Shown here: positions 8,701 to 14,609 of the stretch, piece by piece | How positions within the stretch are numbered: position 1 is the stretch's first letter | Layout: each line of letters opens with the position of its first letter | Assembly (NCBI GenBank): GCA_964349455.1 | Contig: CAYGGG010000010.1 | Span: 1 to 20,301, forward strand | DNA length: 20,301 nucleotides | From: CSSED10-109M sp964349455 | Lineage (GTDB): Bacteria > Bacillota_I > Bacilli_A > RF39 > UBA660 | Direction: 5' to 3' | The notes under the pieces: generated by a model | Told to the model about the DNA's origin: nothing | Seen by the model: the letters and a program-made list of their open reading frames with translations, nothing else | Databases searched by the model: none | Program-made: the position numbers and the translations under genes

Positions 8701-9040
8701 TGGAGGTGGGTCATTGAGCCCTGTCGCTTATTATACATATTATACGCCGCCAGCACAGTGTAGTGGTAGTTTGTCTTTTATATCATCAACAAGATATTCA
8801 GCACAAATTTATTATAGTTATTCAAATTGTTCAAATGGGACTTGGCTTCGAACTAGTAACTATGCTTATGGAACTAATATATATACTACCCCAGGTAGTT
8901 CTGGCTATACAACAATTGGCTGGGAACCATATAATGGATCGTATTCCTTGTCACCAGGAACTTGTTATACATTTACTCTGCATGACGGAACCTTTAGTGG
9001 ACCAATTATAGCATCAACTAGTGGCTGTACTAGACCTTAG
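5789..9040 (+). CDS. Large surface protein with prepilin-like N-terminus and eight tandem repeats
   Basis: The 1083-residue product begins MKKG-FSLVE followed by a long hydrophobic stretch to about residue 33. This is a class III (type IV prepilin) signal: short basic leader, Gly4 at the cleavage site, Phe5 at +1, Glu9 at +5. Residues ~35-145 resemble a pilin-like head with a few Cys. Residues ~145-211 look like a beta-sandwich (IEWQLQDDGK...YSIDGINW...CTNYTFRVRIDG). Residues 213-818 are eight repeats of 75-77 residues of the InlB B-repeat/Listeria-Bacteroides type (YTVTYNANGG...GYT...MTIRANW). Residues 819-898 and 989-1083 are two similar Ser/Tyr/Gly-rich modules (SGSLSCYSV and CSGSLSFIS) around a third with paired Cys (YWSGCYSTSGNYC). 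There is no LPXTG motif. Expected location is the outer cell face, with a possible adhesive role. No pilus assembly genes are in the window, so function is inferred only. GGAGG supports the ATG. Confidence 0.88.
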   Translation: MKKGFSLVEILAVIILLGVIMLITTPIVLNVVGDSRKKAFETTAHGLAKAAENECLEQIVLGNKQTMEVTFSEGEVISEDKLAFSGRGPREGKIVVDTNCKVRMAITDGEWCVQKGFNTKEIINIKLSELEDGECEVTDFAGLIEWQLQDDGKVTAILPIVIGGEVEYSIDGINWQSSNVFENLEPCTNYTFRVRIDGVEIDQVITIVTPCAYTITYIVDAGGSIYPTSRYVLEEGIALGPEVTVDPGYGFVNFTIEDGFGRGVLNDTNGLVTDVSGDMTIKANFVINHYTINYQSNQGATFTPNYRTVVHGSSSTTPSIAVDPGYTFSHYIVFDGVGNGSLNTTTGNVTNVVGNMTIEATFVMIQYVVSYTASSGGTITPSSREVLHGENAEAPNANPITGYSFSNYSVTSGAGNGTLNTSTGVVSNVIGPMTIGANFTLNQYLVSYDADGGTCTPTSRTVDYGTSAAGPSCSRSGYNLTGFTIASGSCAGTFTPSNGTCSNVQANMTIRANWVIGTYTVTYNANGGSCSPTSRTVNHGGSAAGPSCSRTGYTLSSFSVTSGACAGTFSASTGTCSNVQANMTISANWTINTYTVTYNANGGSCSPTSRTINYGSSAAGPSCSRTGYTLTGFTITDGSCAGTFTASTGACSNVQANMTIRANWSVASYTVTYNANGGSCSPTSRTVNHGGSAAGPSCSRTGYTLSNFSVTSGSCAGTFTASTGACSNVQTNITIRANWTINTYTVSYNANGGSCSPTSRTVNYGSSAAGPSCSRTGYTLSNFSITSGGCAGTFTASTGACSNVQQGMTIRANWTAIASGSLSCYSVTASSITVYYSFSNGSNVSLFSGGGLVTTFGSGSSSGYYTMYTYPGSTYYLYLRNGTSSSSTLLASTTCTTPVANNTLTVQSSPSGITMTDYYGTGLGGTTTYTRSSSSTMNTWLIAPSNYGSYQFSYWSGCYSTSGNYCQVYVDGGGSLSPVAYYTYYTPPAQCSGSLSFISSTRYSAQIYYSYSNCSNGTWLRTSNYAYGTNIYTTPGSSGYTTIGWEPYNGSYSLSPGTCYTFTLHDGTFSGPIIASTSGCTRP
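6425..8242 (+). repeat. Eight tandem protein-coding repeats (225-231 bases each)
   Basis: The repeats start at about 6425, 6656, 6887, 7118, 7343, 7568, 7793 and 8018. Units 1-3 encode 77 residues without Cys; units 4-8 encode 75 residues with four Cys each (GGSC, GPSC, xCAG, xCSN). Units 5-8 are closely alike at DNA level. Unit 7 follows unit 5 in its first half (an almost identical stretch around ACGGTGAATCATGGTGGCAG) and unit 6 in its second half (ACATTTACAGCATCAACAGG and beyond), a mosaic that suggests recombination among units. Confidence 0.92.
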
Positions 9041-9079
9041 AAAAAAAGAAAGAGAATTTTAATTAATTGAGGTGATAAT

Positions 9080-9679
9080 ATGAAAGTACCAATTGGCGTT
9101 TCGGTTCGGCATGCGCATTTGAAAAACGAGCATTTAGAAATATTATTTGGGGATGATTATCGGTTTGAACGGTTCCGGGAGCTTTATCAACCGATTCAAT
9201 ATGCAAGTAATTTAACAATTACGATTGCGGGTCCAAAAGGTCAATTACATAATGTCCGCATTTTAGGACCAGAATCAGAGTTTTCACAAGTTGAATTATC
9301 AAGAACAGATGCTTATTATTTGGGAATTAATCCGCCAGTTCGTGTTTCTGGCAACTTAGAAAAAAGTGCTCCAATTACTGTTATCGGGCCGATGGGGCAA
9401 GTTGAATTAGAAGAAGGATGTATTATTGCTAATCGTCATATTCATATTCATACAAAAGAAGCAATAAAATATAATATTGATCAGGACACTTTAGTTGATG
9501 TAAAATTAGGAATAATTAAACCAACGATTATTAGAGAAGTATCGTTTAAAATAGCTGATGTTTGTCAATTAGAGTTACATATTGATACTGATGATGCTAA
9601 TGCGGCACTGGTTAATAATGGGGAATATGCGGATATAGTATTAGTTGAAGAAGTGGAGATAATGCCGCTTGATTCATAA
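9080..9679 (+). CDS. pduL: PduL-type phosphate acyltransferase (phosphotransacylase)
   Basis: PduL enzymes move an acyl group between CoA and phosphate (acetyl-CoA or propanoyl-CoA to the acyl phosphate), the step before acetate kinase and ATP formation. The 199-residue product has the family length and metal-binding residues in order: VRHAHL (His11, His13), QVELSRTDA (Glu72), NRHIHIH (His120, His122) and LELHIDTDDANA (His167). These match the two-zinc site of PduL by family knowledge. No microcompartment targeting extension and no shell genes are seen, so a cytosolic housekeeping phosphotransacetylase replacing Pta is more likely than a propanediol microcompartment. A GAGGTGATA site precedes the ATG. 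No clear terminator or promoter separates it from the upstream surface protein gene, so partial read-through is possible. Confidence 0.93.
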   Translation: MKVPIGVSVRHAHLKNEHLEILFGDDYRFERFRELYQPIQYASNLTITIAGPKGQLHNVRILGPESEFSQVELSRTDAYYLGINPPVRVSGNLEKSAPITVIGPMGQVELEEGCIIANRHIHIHTKEAIKYNIDQDTLVDVKLGIIKPTIIREVSFKIADVCQLELHIDTDDANAALVNNGEYADIVLVEEVEIMPLDS

Positions 9680-9893
9680 AATATTAATGTGTGATATTTG
9701 TAATAAACCAGAGTTGGAATTGTTAAAAGAGAAATTAGCTGAAAAAAAAATAAAGTATCAACTTGAGGTTGGTTGTCAAAGTATGTGTGCTGTTGGTGAG
9801 AGGTTTCAATTTGCAATTGTTGATGGTCAAGTAATTATGAAGCAAACGCAAAAAGAATTAATTGAAGAAATAATAAATAGAATAGTTGAATAA
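9669..9893 (+). CDS. Small Cys-containing protein, DUF1450 (YuzB)-like
   Basis: A 74-residue frame starts at TTG 9669, 11 bases inside the end of pduL, with GGAG at 9655-9658; an ATG at 9687 would give 68 residues but has no ribosome binding site. The product has MCDICNKPEL near the N-terminus, then VGCQSMCAVGERFQFAIVDGQVI and a helix QKELIEEIINRIVE. This layout, an N-terminal Cys, a GCxxxC motif, then (F/Y)A(I/L)V(D/N)G and a C-terminal acidic helix, resembles the DUF1450 family (for example B. subtilis YuzB). Function is unknown; the Cys pattern suggests metal or redox binding. Overlap with pduL implies translational coupling. Family call is from memory of the motif pattern only. Confidence 0.6.
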   Translation: MIHKILMCDICNKPELELLKEKLAEKKIKYQLEVGCQSMCAVGERFQFAIVDGQVIMKQTQKELIEEIINRIVE

Positions 9894-9906
9894 CTATTTT
9901 ATTTAT
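9873..9906 (+). terminator. Long AT-rich hairpin at the end of the DUF1450-like gene
   Basis: A 15-pair stem (9873-9887 with 9892-9906, one G-T pair) closes a GAAT loop and spans the stop codon. The 3' arm is T-rich (TATTTTATTTAT) but no clean T run follows. It may act as a weak, possibly bidirectional terminator, or as a 3' end-protecting structure. Confidence 0.45.
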
Positions 9907-9917
9907 GTCAAACTTTA

Positions 9918-9933
9918 TGTTATAATGCGTTTG
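9918..9933 (+). promoter_or_regulatory. Extended -10 promoter for DUF1934-argS-rpoE
   Basis: TGTTATAAT at 9918-9926 is identical to the lemA extended -10. No good -35 is seen (TTTATT at 9898-9903 at best). The predicted start near 9932-9934 coincides with the GAGGTG ribosome binding site (9933-9938). Confidence 0.6.
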
Positions 9934-9942
9934 AGGTGAATG

Positions 9943-10308
9943 ATGGCTAAAGTTAATTTGTTGGTAAAAATGAAAAGCAATACTGAAAATAATGAAAAAC
10001 AATTGGTTGGAGAATTAAATGATAATCATATTTGTTATCGTGATTTGGGGTATGATATTAATATAAATTATAAAAAAGATGAAATCATCTTGACAAAACA
10101 AAATAAAGATTATAAAATCACAATTAAATTGCAAAAAAATAACAATAGCTGTTATTATGATGATATAAAAACTGATATGCGCTTAATATTAGATATATCA
10201 GATGAAATGATTTCAATTGAGGAAAATGATATTTGTTTTAGATATACCCTTGAAAAAAATAATAAAGTTGAGTATGCTTTAAGATATGAGGTGGCAGATG
10301 AAGAATAA
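9943..10308 (+). CDS. DUF1934 family protein (YwiB-like), upstream of argS
   Basis: The product is 121 residues from ATG 9943; an ATG at 9940 is in frame, but GAGGTG at 9933-9938 is better spaced for 9943. The sequence is built of alternating beta-strand-like segments (KVNLLVKMKS, ININYKKDEIILTKQ, YKITIKLQ, MRLILDISDEMISIEEN, ICFRYTLEKNNKVEYALRYEV). This fits the small calycin-like beta-barrel of DUF1934, whose B. subtilis member ywiB sits next to argS. The same neighbour relation here supports the call, since sequence similarity alone is modest. Function is not known. The end overlaps the argS start by 11 bases, so the two are translationally coupled. No signal peptide; cytosolic. Confidence 0.7.
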   Translation: MAKVNLLVKMKSNTENNEKQLVGELNDNHICYRDLGYDININYKKDEIILTKQNKDYKITIKLQKNNNSCYYDDIKTDMRLILDISDEMISIEENDICFRYTLEKNNKVEYALRYEVADEE

Positions 10309-11950
10309 AATAACGGAAATGGTTTTTAAAGCTTTAAATGAAATAGAAAATAAGGAAGATATAATTGTTGAAATCCCAAAAGAAAGGGACATGGGTGATT
10401 ATGCTGTTCCTTGTTTTAATTTTGCAAAATCGCTGAAAAAAAATCCTAATCAAATCGCTTTAGAAGTAAAAGAAAAAATTGATACAGATGATTTTATGAA
10501 AATAGAAGTAGTTAACGGTTATTTAAATTTTTTCATTAAAAGAAATGGTTTTGTTCAAAATACAATTCACCAAATATTAACTGAAAAAGATAATTATGGT
10601 TTTATTGATGCAGGAAAAAATCAAACAATTGTAATTGATTATTCTTCGCCAAATATTGCTAAACCATTTAGTGTTGGTCATTTAAGGAGCACTGTAATTG
10701 GTAACTCTTTACGCAATATATGTCAAAAAAATGGTTATAAAGTAATTGGCGTTAATCATCTTGGTGATTGGGGAATGCAATTTGGTAAATTAATTGTTGC
10801 ATATAAAAGATGGGGCGATGAAGAAAAAGTAAAAAATAATCCGGTTTCGGAATTGACAAAATTATATGTTAAATTTCATGATGAAGCGGAAAAAGATGAT
10901 ACCTTAAATGAAGAGGCACGGGTTTATTTTAAAAAACTGGAAGATAATGATCCAGAATGTATAAGAGTGTGGCAATGGTTTCGCGAGGAATCACTTAAAG
11001 AATTTAATAAAACATATCAGTTGTTAGGGATTACTAATTTTGATAGTTTTAATGGTGAAGCTTTTTATAATGATAAAATGCAAGTGATAATTGATGAACT
11101 AGAAGAAAAAAAATTACTAGTTGAAAGTGCTGGAGCTAAGGTGGTAATGCTAGACGATTTAGTGCCGGCTTTAATTCAAAAAAAAGATGGCGCTACTTTG
11201 TATATTACGCGTGATTTAGCAACCGCATTTTATCGCAAAAAAACATATAATTTTGTTGAAGCACTTTATGTTGTTGGAAGTGAACAAATATTACATTTTA
11301 AACAATTAAAAGCAGTAATTAATAAGATGGGATATCAGTTTGAACAAGATATGCATCATATTTATTTCGGAATGGTTTTGCAAAGCGGTAAAAAGATGTC
11401 GACTAGAGAAGGAACCGCCGTGTTATTACACGATGTGTTATTGGAAGCAATTGAGCGAGTTGCCTTATATTCTGAAAGTGAAGAGGCAAGGAGAAAAATC
11501 GGAATTGGTGCGGTGGTGTTTAATGATTTAAAAAATTACCGAATTAATGATGTTGAATTTAATTTAGATGACATATTAAAGTTTGAAGGTGAAACTGGGC
11601 CTTATGTTCAATATACTTATGCCAGAATTCAGTCCTTGTTAAAAAATAAAGAAAATATCATGATTGAATATTCAAAAATAGTAATTAATGATATAATTTG
11701 GAATATAGTATTTAAATTATCACATTTTCCATTTATAGTAGAAAAGGCAAAAAAAGAATATGACCCTTCCTTAATTGCGAAGTATGTGTTATCATTAGCA
11801 CAGGATTTTAACCGATTTTATGCTGAAGAGCGAATTTTAGATCAAGATGTTGTTAAAAAACAAATGAAGTTAGAAATTTGTGAAGCAGTTGGAATTGTGT
11901 TAAAGGAAGGTTTAAATCTTTTAGGAGTCGAAACGATTGATGAAATGTAG
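10298..11950 (+). CDS. argS: Arginyl-tRNA synthetase
   Basis: This class I synthetase attaches Arg to tRNA-Arg in the cytosol. The start is ATG 10298 because GAGGTGG (10288-10294) lies at good spacing; the in-frame ATG 10286 would lie upstream of that site. The 550 residues contain the N-terminal tRNA-recognition domain (ERDMGDYAVPCFNFAKSLKKNP), the HIGH-type signature PFSVGHLRST (GHL at 127-129), HLGDWGMQFGKL, the KMSK-type loop KMST (366-369), and a C-terminal anticodon domain with ETGPYVQYTYARIQSLL. The C-terminal family hallmark usually written (V/I)xxALxLLGV appears as LKEGLNLLGVETIDEM. Length is normal. It sits between the DUF1934 gene and rpoE; rpoE follows after 9 bases. Confidence 0.96.
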   Translation: MKNKITEMVFKALNEIENKEDIIVEIPKERDMGDYAVPCFNFAKSLKKNPNQIALEVKEKIDTDDFMKIEVVNGYLNFFIKRNGFVQNTIHQILTEKDNYGFIDAGKNQTIVIDYSSPNIAKPFSVGHLRSTVIGNSLRNICQKNGYKVIGVNHLGDWGMQFGKLIVAYKRWGDEEKVKNNPVSELTKLYVKFHDEAEKDDTLNEEARVYFKKLEDNDPECIRVWQWFREESLKEFNKTYQLLGITNFDSFNGEAFYNDKMQVIIDELEEKKLLVESAGAKVVMLDDLVPALIQKKDGATLYITRDLATAFYRKKTYNFVEALYVVGSEQILHFKQLKAVINKMGYQFEQDMHHIYFGMVLQSGKKMSTREGTAVLLHDVLLEAIERVALYSESEEARRKIGIGAVVFNDLKNYRINDVEFNLDDILKFEGETGPYVQYTYARIQSLLKNKENIMIEYSKIVINDIIWNIVFKLSHFPFIVEKAKKEYDPSLIAKYVLSLAQDFNRFYAEERILDQDVVKKQMKLEICEAVGIVLKEGLNLLGVETIDEM

Positions 11951-11959
11951 GAGGAATAT

Positions 11960-12382
11960 ATGAAAATAAAACAAATGCCCACTGAAGAACTAGAGTTACT
12001 ATCACATAATGACTTGACTTATTATATTTTAAAAGAGGAAAAAAGGAAAATGACAACCCCCGAAATATTCAAAATAATTTGTGATCTTTTTGAATATTCA
12101 GAGCAGTACTTCTTTGATGCAATTGCCGATTATTTTACTTCATTAAACATGGATAAGAAATTTAAATTGATTGATGGAATCGAATGGGATTTAAGCGAAA
12201 ATTATCCTTCTGAAAAAGAATTAGATGACGAAGAAGAAATTGATGAAGAATTAGATGTGGAAGAAGAGTATGACGAAGAAGATTTAGAAGATGATTTTGT
12301 TGATGATGAAATTGATGATGATAAAGAAGAAGATGAATTAGCTGATTTAACGATTATTGATGAAGAAGAATTACATGATTAA
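11960..12382 (+). CDS. rpoE: RNA polymerase delta subunit
   Basis: Delta is a small acidic subunit of Bacillota RNA polymerase that speeds recycling of core enzyme and sharpens promoter selectivity. The 140-residue product has the two-part layout of the family. A folded winged-helix-like HARE domain occupies residues ~10-80 (LLSHNDLTYYILKEEKRKMTTPEIFKIICDL...DAIADYFTSLNMDKKFKLIDGIEWDL). A disordered tail follows that is almost all Asp and Glu (from ~85). It is somewhat shorter than the 173-residue B. subtilis protein. AGGAGG (11949-11954) overlaps the argS stop, so the gene is the third in its operon. The family is limited to Bacillota and relatives, which supports the taxonomic inference. 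Confidence 0.9.
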   Translation: MKIKQMPTEELELLSHNDLTYYILKEEKRKMTTPEIFKIICDLFEYSEQYFFDAIADYFTSLNMDKKFKLIDGIEWDLSENYPSEKELDDEEEIDEELDVEEEYDEEDLEDDFVDDEIDDDKEEDELADLTIIDEEELHD

Positions 12383-12408
12383 CTATTTACCTTGTAAATA
12401 GTTTTTTT
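12381..12408 (+). terminator. Intrinsic terminator of the argS-rpoE operon
   Basis: A perfect 10-pair stem AACTATTTAC / GTAAATAGTT (12381-12390 with 12394-12403) has a three-base CTT loop, with seven T at 12402-12408. It overlaps the rpoE stop codon. The perfect symmetry means it could also work on the opposite strand. Confidence 0.85.
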
Positions 12409-12421
12409 ATGACTAATTTTA

Positions 12422-12436
12422 TGTTAATATATAAGA
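12422..12436 (+). promoter_or_regulatory. Possible extended -10 promoter for prfA-prmC
   Basis: TGTTAATAT (12422-12430) resembles the TGTTATAAT boxes of the lemA and DUF1934 promoters. No -35 is visible, and the start would fall in or beside the AGAGG ribosome binding site (12434-12438). Some promoter is expected in this 40-base gap after a strong terminator, but the exact box is uncertain. Confidence 0.35.
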
Positions 12437-12447
12437 GGTGATTTATT

Positions 12448-13503
12448 ATGTTGGAAAAATTAAAGAGTCTAAAATTAGATTATGAGAAGATTTGTCAGGA
12501 TTTAACAAATCCGGAAGTATCTTCTGATTTGGATTTAATGATGGAGTTGGGCAGAAAGCAAGCCAAGTTAAAACCAGCCCATGATCTGTATCAAAAGTAT
12601 AGTCAATTGCAGGATCAATTAAACTCAAGTAAGCAATTAATTGAAGATTTGGAATTGAGCGAGATGGCTAAAGAGGATTGCTCTTTGTTAGAAAAAGAAA
12701 TAATTGAACTTGAAAAAGAAATAAAGGTTTTTTTAATTCCTAAAGATGAAAATGATGAGCGAAATGTAATTGTTGAAATTAGAGGAGCCGCTGGTGGCGA
12801 TGAGGCCAATATTTTTGCCGGTGATTTATTTCGAATGTATCAAAAATACGGTGAGAAAAAGAACTGGGCGGTCGAAGTTTTAAATAGTGAAGAAGGAACT
12901 TCTGGTGGTTTTACCATAATTCAGTTTTTAATTCGTGGAAATGATGTTTATGCAAAGTTAAAATATGAAAATGGAGCACACCGTGTGCAAAGAGTTCCAA
13001 CAACGGAAACACAAGGGCGAATTCACACATCTACGGCGACTGTTTTAGTAATGCCGGAAGCAGAAGATACTGATGTTGAAATTGCGAATGGTGATCTTAA
13101 AATTGATGTTTATCGTAGTGGTGGTGCTGGTGGACAATCAGTTAATACAACTGATAGTGCAGTTAGAATAACCCACATGCCAACCGGAATTGTTGTTACT
13201 TGTCAAAATGAACGTAGTCAAGTTCGCAATAAGGAAAAAGCAATGCAGATGTTAAAAACAAAGATATTTGAAGTAACTGAGCGAAAAAAGCAAGAGGAAT
13301 TAGGTAGTGAAAGAAAAATTAAAATTGGAACTGGTGATCGCTCTGAAAAAATAAGAACATATAACTATCCTCAGAATCGTGTTACTGATCATCGTTTAGG
13401 ATTAACTATTAAACAATTGGATCGAATTGTTAATGGTGATTTAGATGAAATAATCGAGTCTTTAGTAATTGAAGATAATAATAAACATTTAAAAGGTGAA
13501 TAA
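12448..13503 (+). CDS. prfA: Peptide chain release factor 1
   Basis: RF1 reads UAA and UAG stop codons and triggers peptide release on the ribosome. The 351-residue product shows the PxT anticodon-like tripeptide (PTT, 184-186, in HRVQRVPTTETQGRIHTS) that marks RF1 rather than RF2. The catalytic GGQ is at 228-230 (YRSGGAGGQSVNTTDSAVR). N-terminal helices (1-95) and the EIRGAAGGDEANIFAGDLFRMY segment are typical, as is TYNYPQNRVTDHRLG near the end. Length is as usual. GAGGTG lies 9-10 bases before the ATG. prmC, which methylates the Gln of GGQ, follows with a one-base overlap. Confidence 0.97.
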   Translation: MLEKLKSLKLDYEKICQDLTNPEVSSDLDLMMELGRKQAKLKPAHDLYQKYSQLQDQLNSSKQLIEDLELSEMAKEDCSLLEKEIIELEKEIKVFLIPKDENDERNVIVEIRGAAGGDEANIFAGDLFRMYQKYGEKKNWAVEVLNSEEGTSGGFTIIQFLIRGNDVYAKLKYENGAHRVQRVPTTETQGRIHTSTATVLVMPEAEDTDVEIANGDLKIDVYRSGGAGGQSVNTTDSAVRITHMPTGIVVTCQNERSQVRNKEKAMQMLKTKIFEVTERKKQEELGSERKIKIGTGDRSEKIRTYNYPQNRVTDHRLGLTIKQLDRIVNGDLDEIIESLVIEDNNKHLKGE

Positions 13504-14219
13504 TGAATGATTTAGAATATATAAATAAGTACAAAAAAAAAGTAATTGCGCAAGATTTAAAAAAATTAGAAGTCGGAATTCCGGTGCAGTATATTGTTGG
13601 CGACGTTGATTTTTTAAATGTTAATTTGGAAGTAAATCAAGCGGTCTTAATTCCTCGTTTTGAAACTGAGTATTTTGTTGAAAGAGTATTATTTTATCTT
13701 GATAAGTACTTTAAGGCTGACTGTAAAATGATCGATATTGGGACGGGGAGTGGTTGTATTGCGATTGCGATTAAAAAAGAACGACCAGATTTAAATGTGA
13801 CCGCAGTTGATATTTCAAAAAAAGCGCTTTTGCTTGCTGAAAAAAATGGGCGAAGGAATAATTGTGCGATTAATTTTAAAGAGAGCGATCTTTTATTAGA
13901 TGTTGATGAAAAATTTGATGTAATCGTTAGTAATCCACCATATTTAAATAAAAAAGATAAAATAAATCAAAAGGTAGTTGATTTTGAACCAAAGAAAGCG
14001 CTTTTTGCTAAAGGGGATGGTTTAGAATTTTATTATAGAATTTTAACTGAATGTCATCCTAAAATAGCAGACAAATGCTTAATTGCTTTCGAAATTGGCG
14101 ATAAACAGGCAAAAATGATAAAAAAGATGGCTTTGACTCAATTTCCTAATTCCATTGTTATTATTGAAAAAGATTTGCAAAAAAGGGAAAGATTCATATT
14201 TTTATTAAAAAAATGTTAA
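13503..14219 (+). CDS. prmC: Release factor glutamine methyltransferase, short N-terminus
   Basis: PrmC methylates the amide of the GGQ glutamine in release factors using S-adenosylmethionine. The 238-residue product has the SAM-binding DIGTGSGCIAIAI (78-90), the acidic AVDISKKAL, and the catalytic NPPY (144-147) in VIVSNPPYL. PVQYIVGDVDF and LIPRFETE precede these as in other PrmC proteins (usual form PRPETE; Phe replaces Pro here). Compared with ~280-residue homologues, about 45 residues of the N-terminal helical domain that touches the release factor are missing: only a short helix precedes PVQYIVG. No frame break is seen, so this looks like lineage shortening rather than damage. The ATG shares one base with the prfA stop (TAATG). 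Confidence 0.92.
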   Translation: MNDLEYINKYKKKVIAQDLKKLEVGIPVQYIVGDVDFLNVNLEVNQAVLIPRFETEYFVERVLFYLDKYFKADCKMIDIGTGSGCIAIAIKKERPDLNVTAVDISKKALLLAEKNGRRNNCAINFKESDLLLDVDEKFDVIVSNPPYLNKKDKINQKVVDFEPKKALFAKGDGLEFYYRILTECHPKIADKCLIAFEIGDKQAKMIKKMALTQFPNSIVIIEKDLQKRERFIFLLKKC

Positions 14220-14225
14220 TTTTTC

Positions 14226-14260
14226 TTGCATTTATTTAAAAAAGGTGATATTCTATAGAT
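14226..14260 (+). promoter_or_regulatory. Promoter of the HU gene
   Basis: TTGCAT (14226-14231), 17-base spacer, then TATTCT (14249-14254) preceded by TGA, giving an extended -10. The start near 14260 would put the leader hairpin 14261-14278 at the 5' end of the mRNA. Confidence 0.55.
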
Positions 14261-14278
14261 GTAAGCAGCCTAGCTTAC
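14261..14278 (+). promoter_or_regulatory. 5' leader hairpin of the HU mRNA
   Basis: GTAAGC (14261-14266) pairs perfectly with GCTTAC (14273-14278) around AGCCTA, just 5 bases before the AGGAGGT ribosome binding site (14284-14290). At the predicted 5' end of the transcript it could protect the mRNA from decay or tune translation. No T run follows, so it is not a terminator. Confidence 0.5.
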
Positions 14279-14297
14279 TGAATAGGAGGTAATAGGT

Positions 14298-14570
14298 ATG
14301 ACAAAAACAGAACTAGTTAGCTACATGGCGGAAAAAGCAGGATTGTCAAAAGTTGATGCGGCAAAAGCATTAGATGCAATGACGGAAGGTGTAATCAAGG
14401 GACTTAAAAAAGAAGGTAAAGTTTCTTTAACAGGCTTTTGTACATTTGTTGCAAAGAAAAAAGCTGCAAAAATGGGACGTAATCCAAAAACAGGAGCACC
14501 TGTTAAGATCCCTGCAAGAGTTGCCGCTTCAATTAAAGTCGGTTCAACTTTGAAAAAAGCATTAAATTAA
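14298..14570 (+). CDS. hup: HU family DNA-binding protein
   Basis: HU is an abundant dimeric protein that bends and compacts DNA. The 90-residue product has the usual length and signature: TKTELVSYMAEKAGLSKVDAAKALDAMTEGVIKGLKKEGKVSLTGFCTF for the helical half and first strand. The GRNPKTGAPVKIPA arm (about 58-71) that inserts into the minor groove follows, and SIKVGSTLKKALN forms the C-terminal helix. One Cys (GFCTF) sits where the family usually has GFG. A strong AGGAGGT site at seven bases from the ATG suits high expression. The gene stands between its own promoter and a strong terminator, so it is mainly a single-gene unit. Confidence 0.96.
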   Translation: MTKTELVSYMAEKAGLSKVDAAKALDAMTEGVIKGLKKEGKVSLTGFCTFVAKKKAAKMGRNPKTGAPVKIPARVAASIKVGSTLKKALN

Positions 14571-14572
14571 TT

Positions 14573-14599
14573 AAAGGGGAGTTAAACTCCTCTTTTTTT
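14573..14599 (+). terminator. Intrinsic terminator after hup
   Basis: AAAGGGGAG (14573-14581) pairs with CTCCTCTTT (14587-14595, one G-T pair) around TTAAA, followed by T to 14599. The next ribosome binding site (GAGGTG, 14600-14605) begins at once, so cca must be reached by read-through or by a promoter inside hup. Confidence 0.85.
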
Positions 14600-14609
14600 G
14601 AGGTGAAAT

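Noticed and set aside
8763..9011. 82-residue forward frame inside the repeat protein
   Set aside because: Overlaps the long gene in another frame, no ribosome binding site, and its sequence is a low-information shadow of the Tyr/Ser-rich coding frame.
9080..9679. PduL as evidence of a propanediol microcompartment
   Set aside because: No targeting peptide, shell protein or diol dehydratase genes are nearby; PduL also serves as a general phosphotransacetylase.
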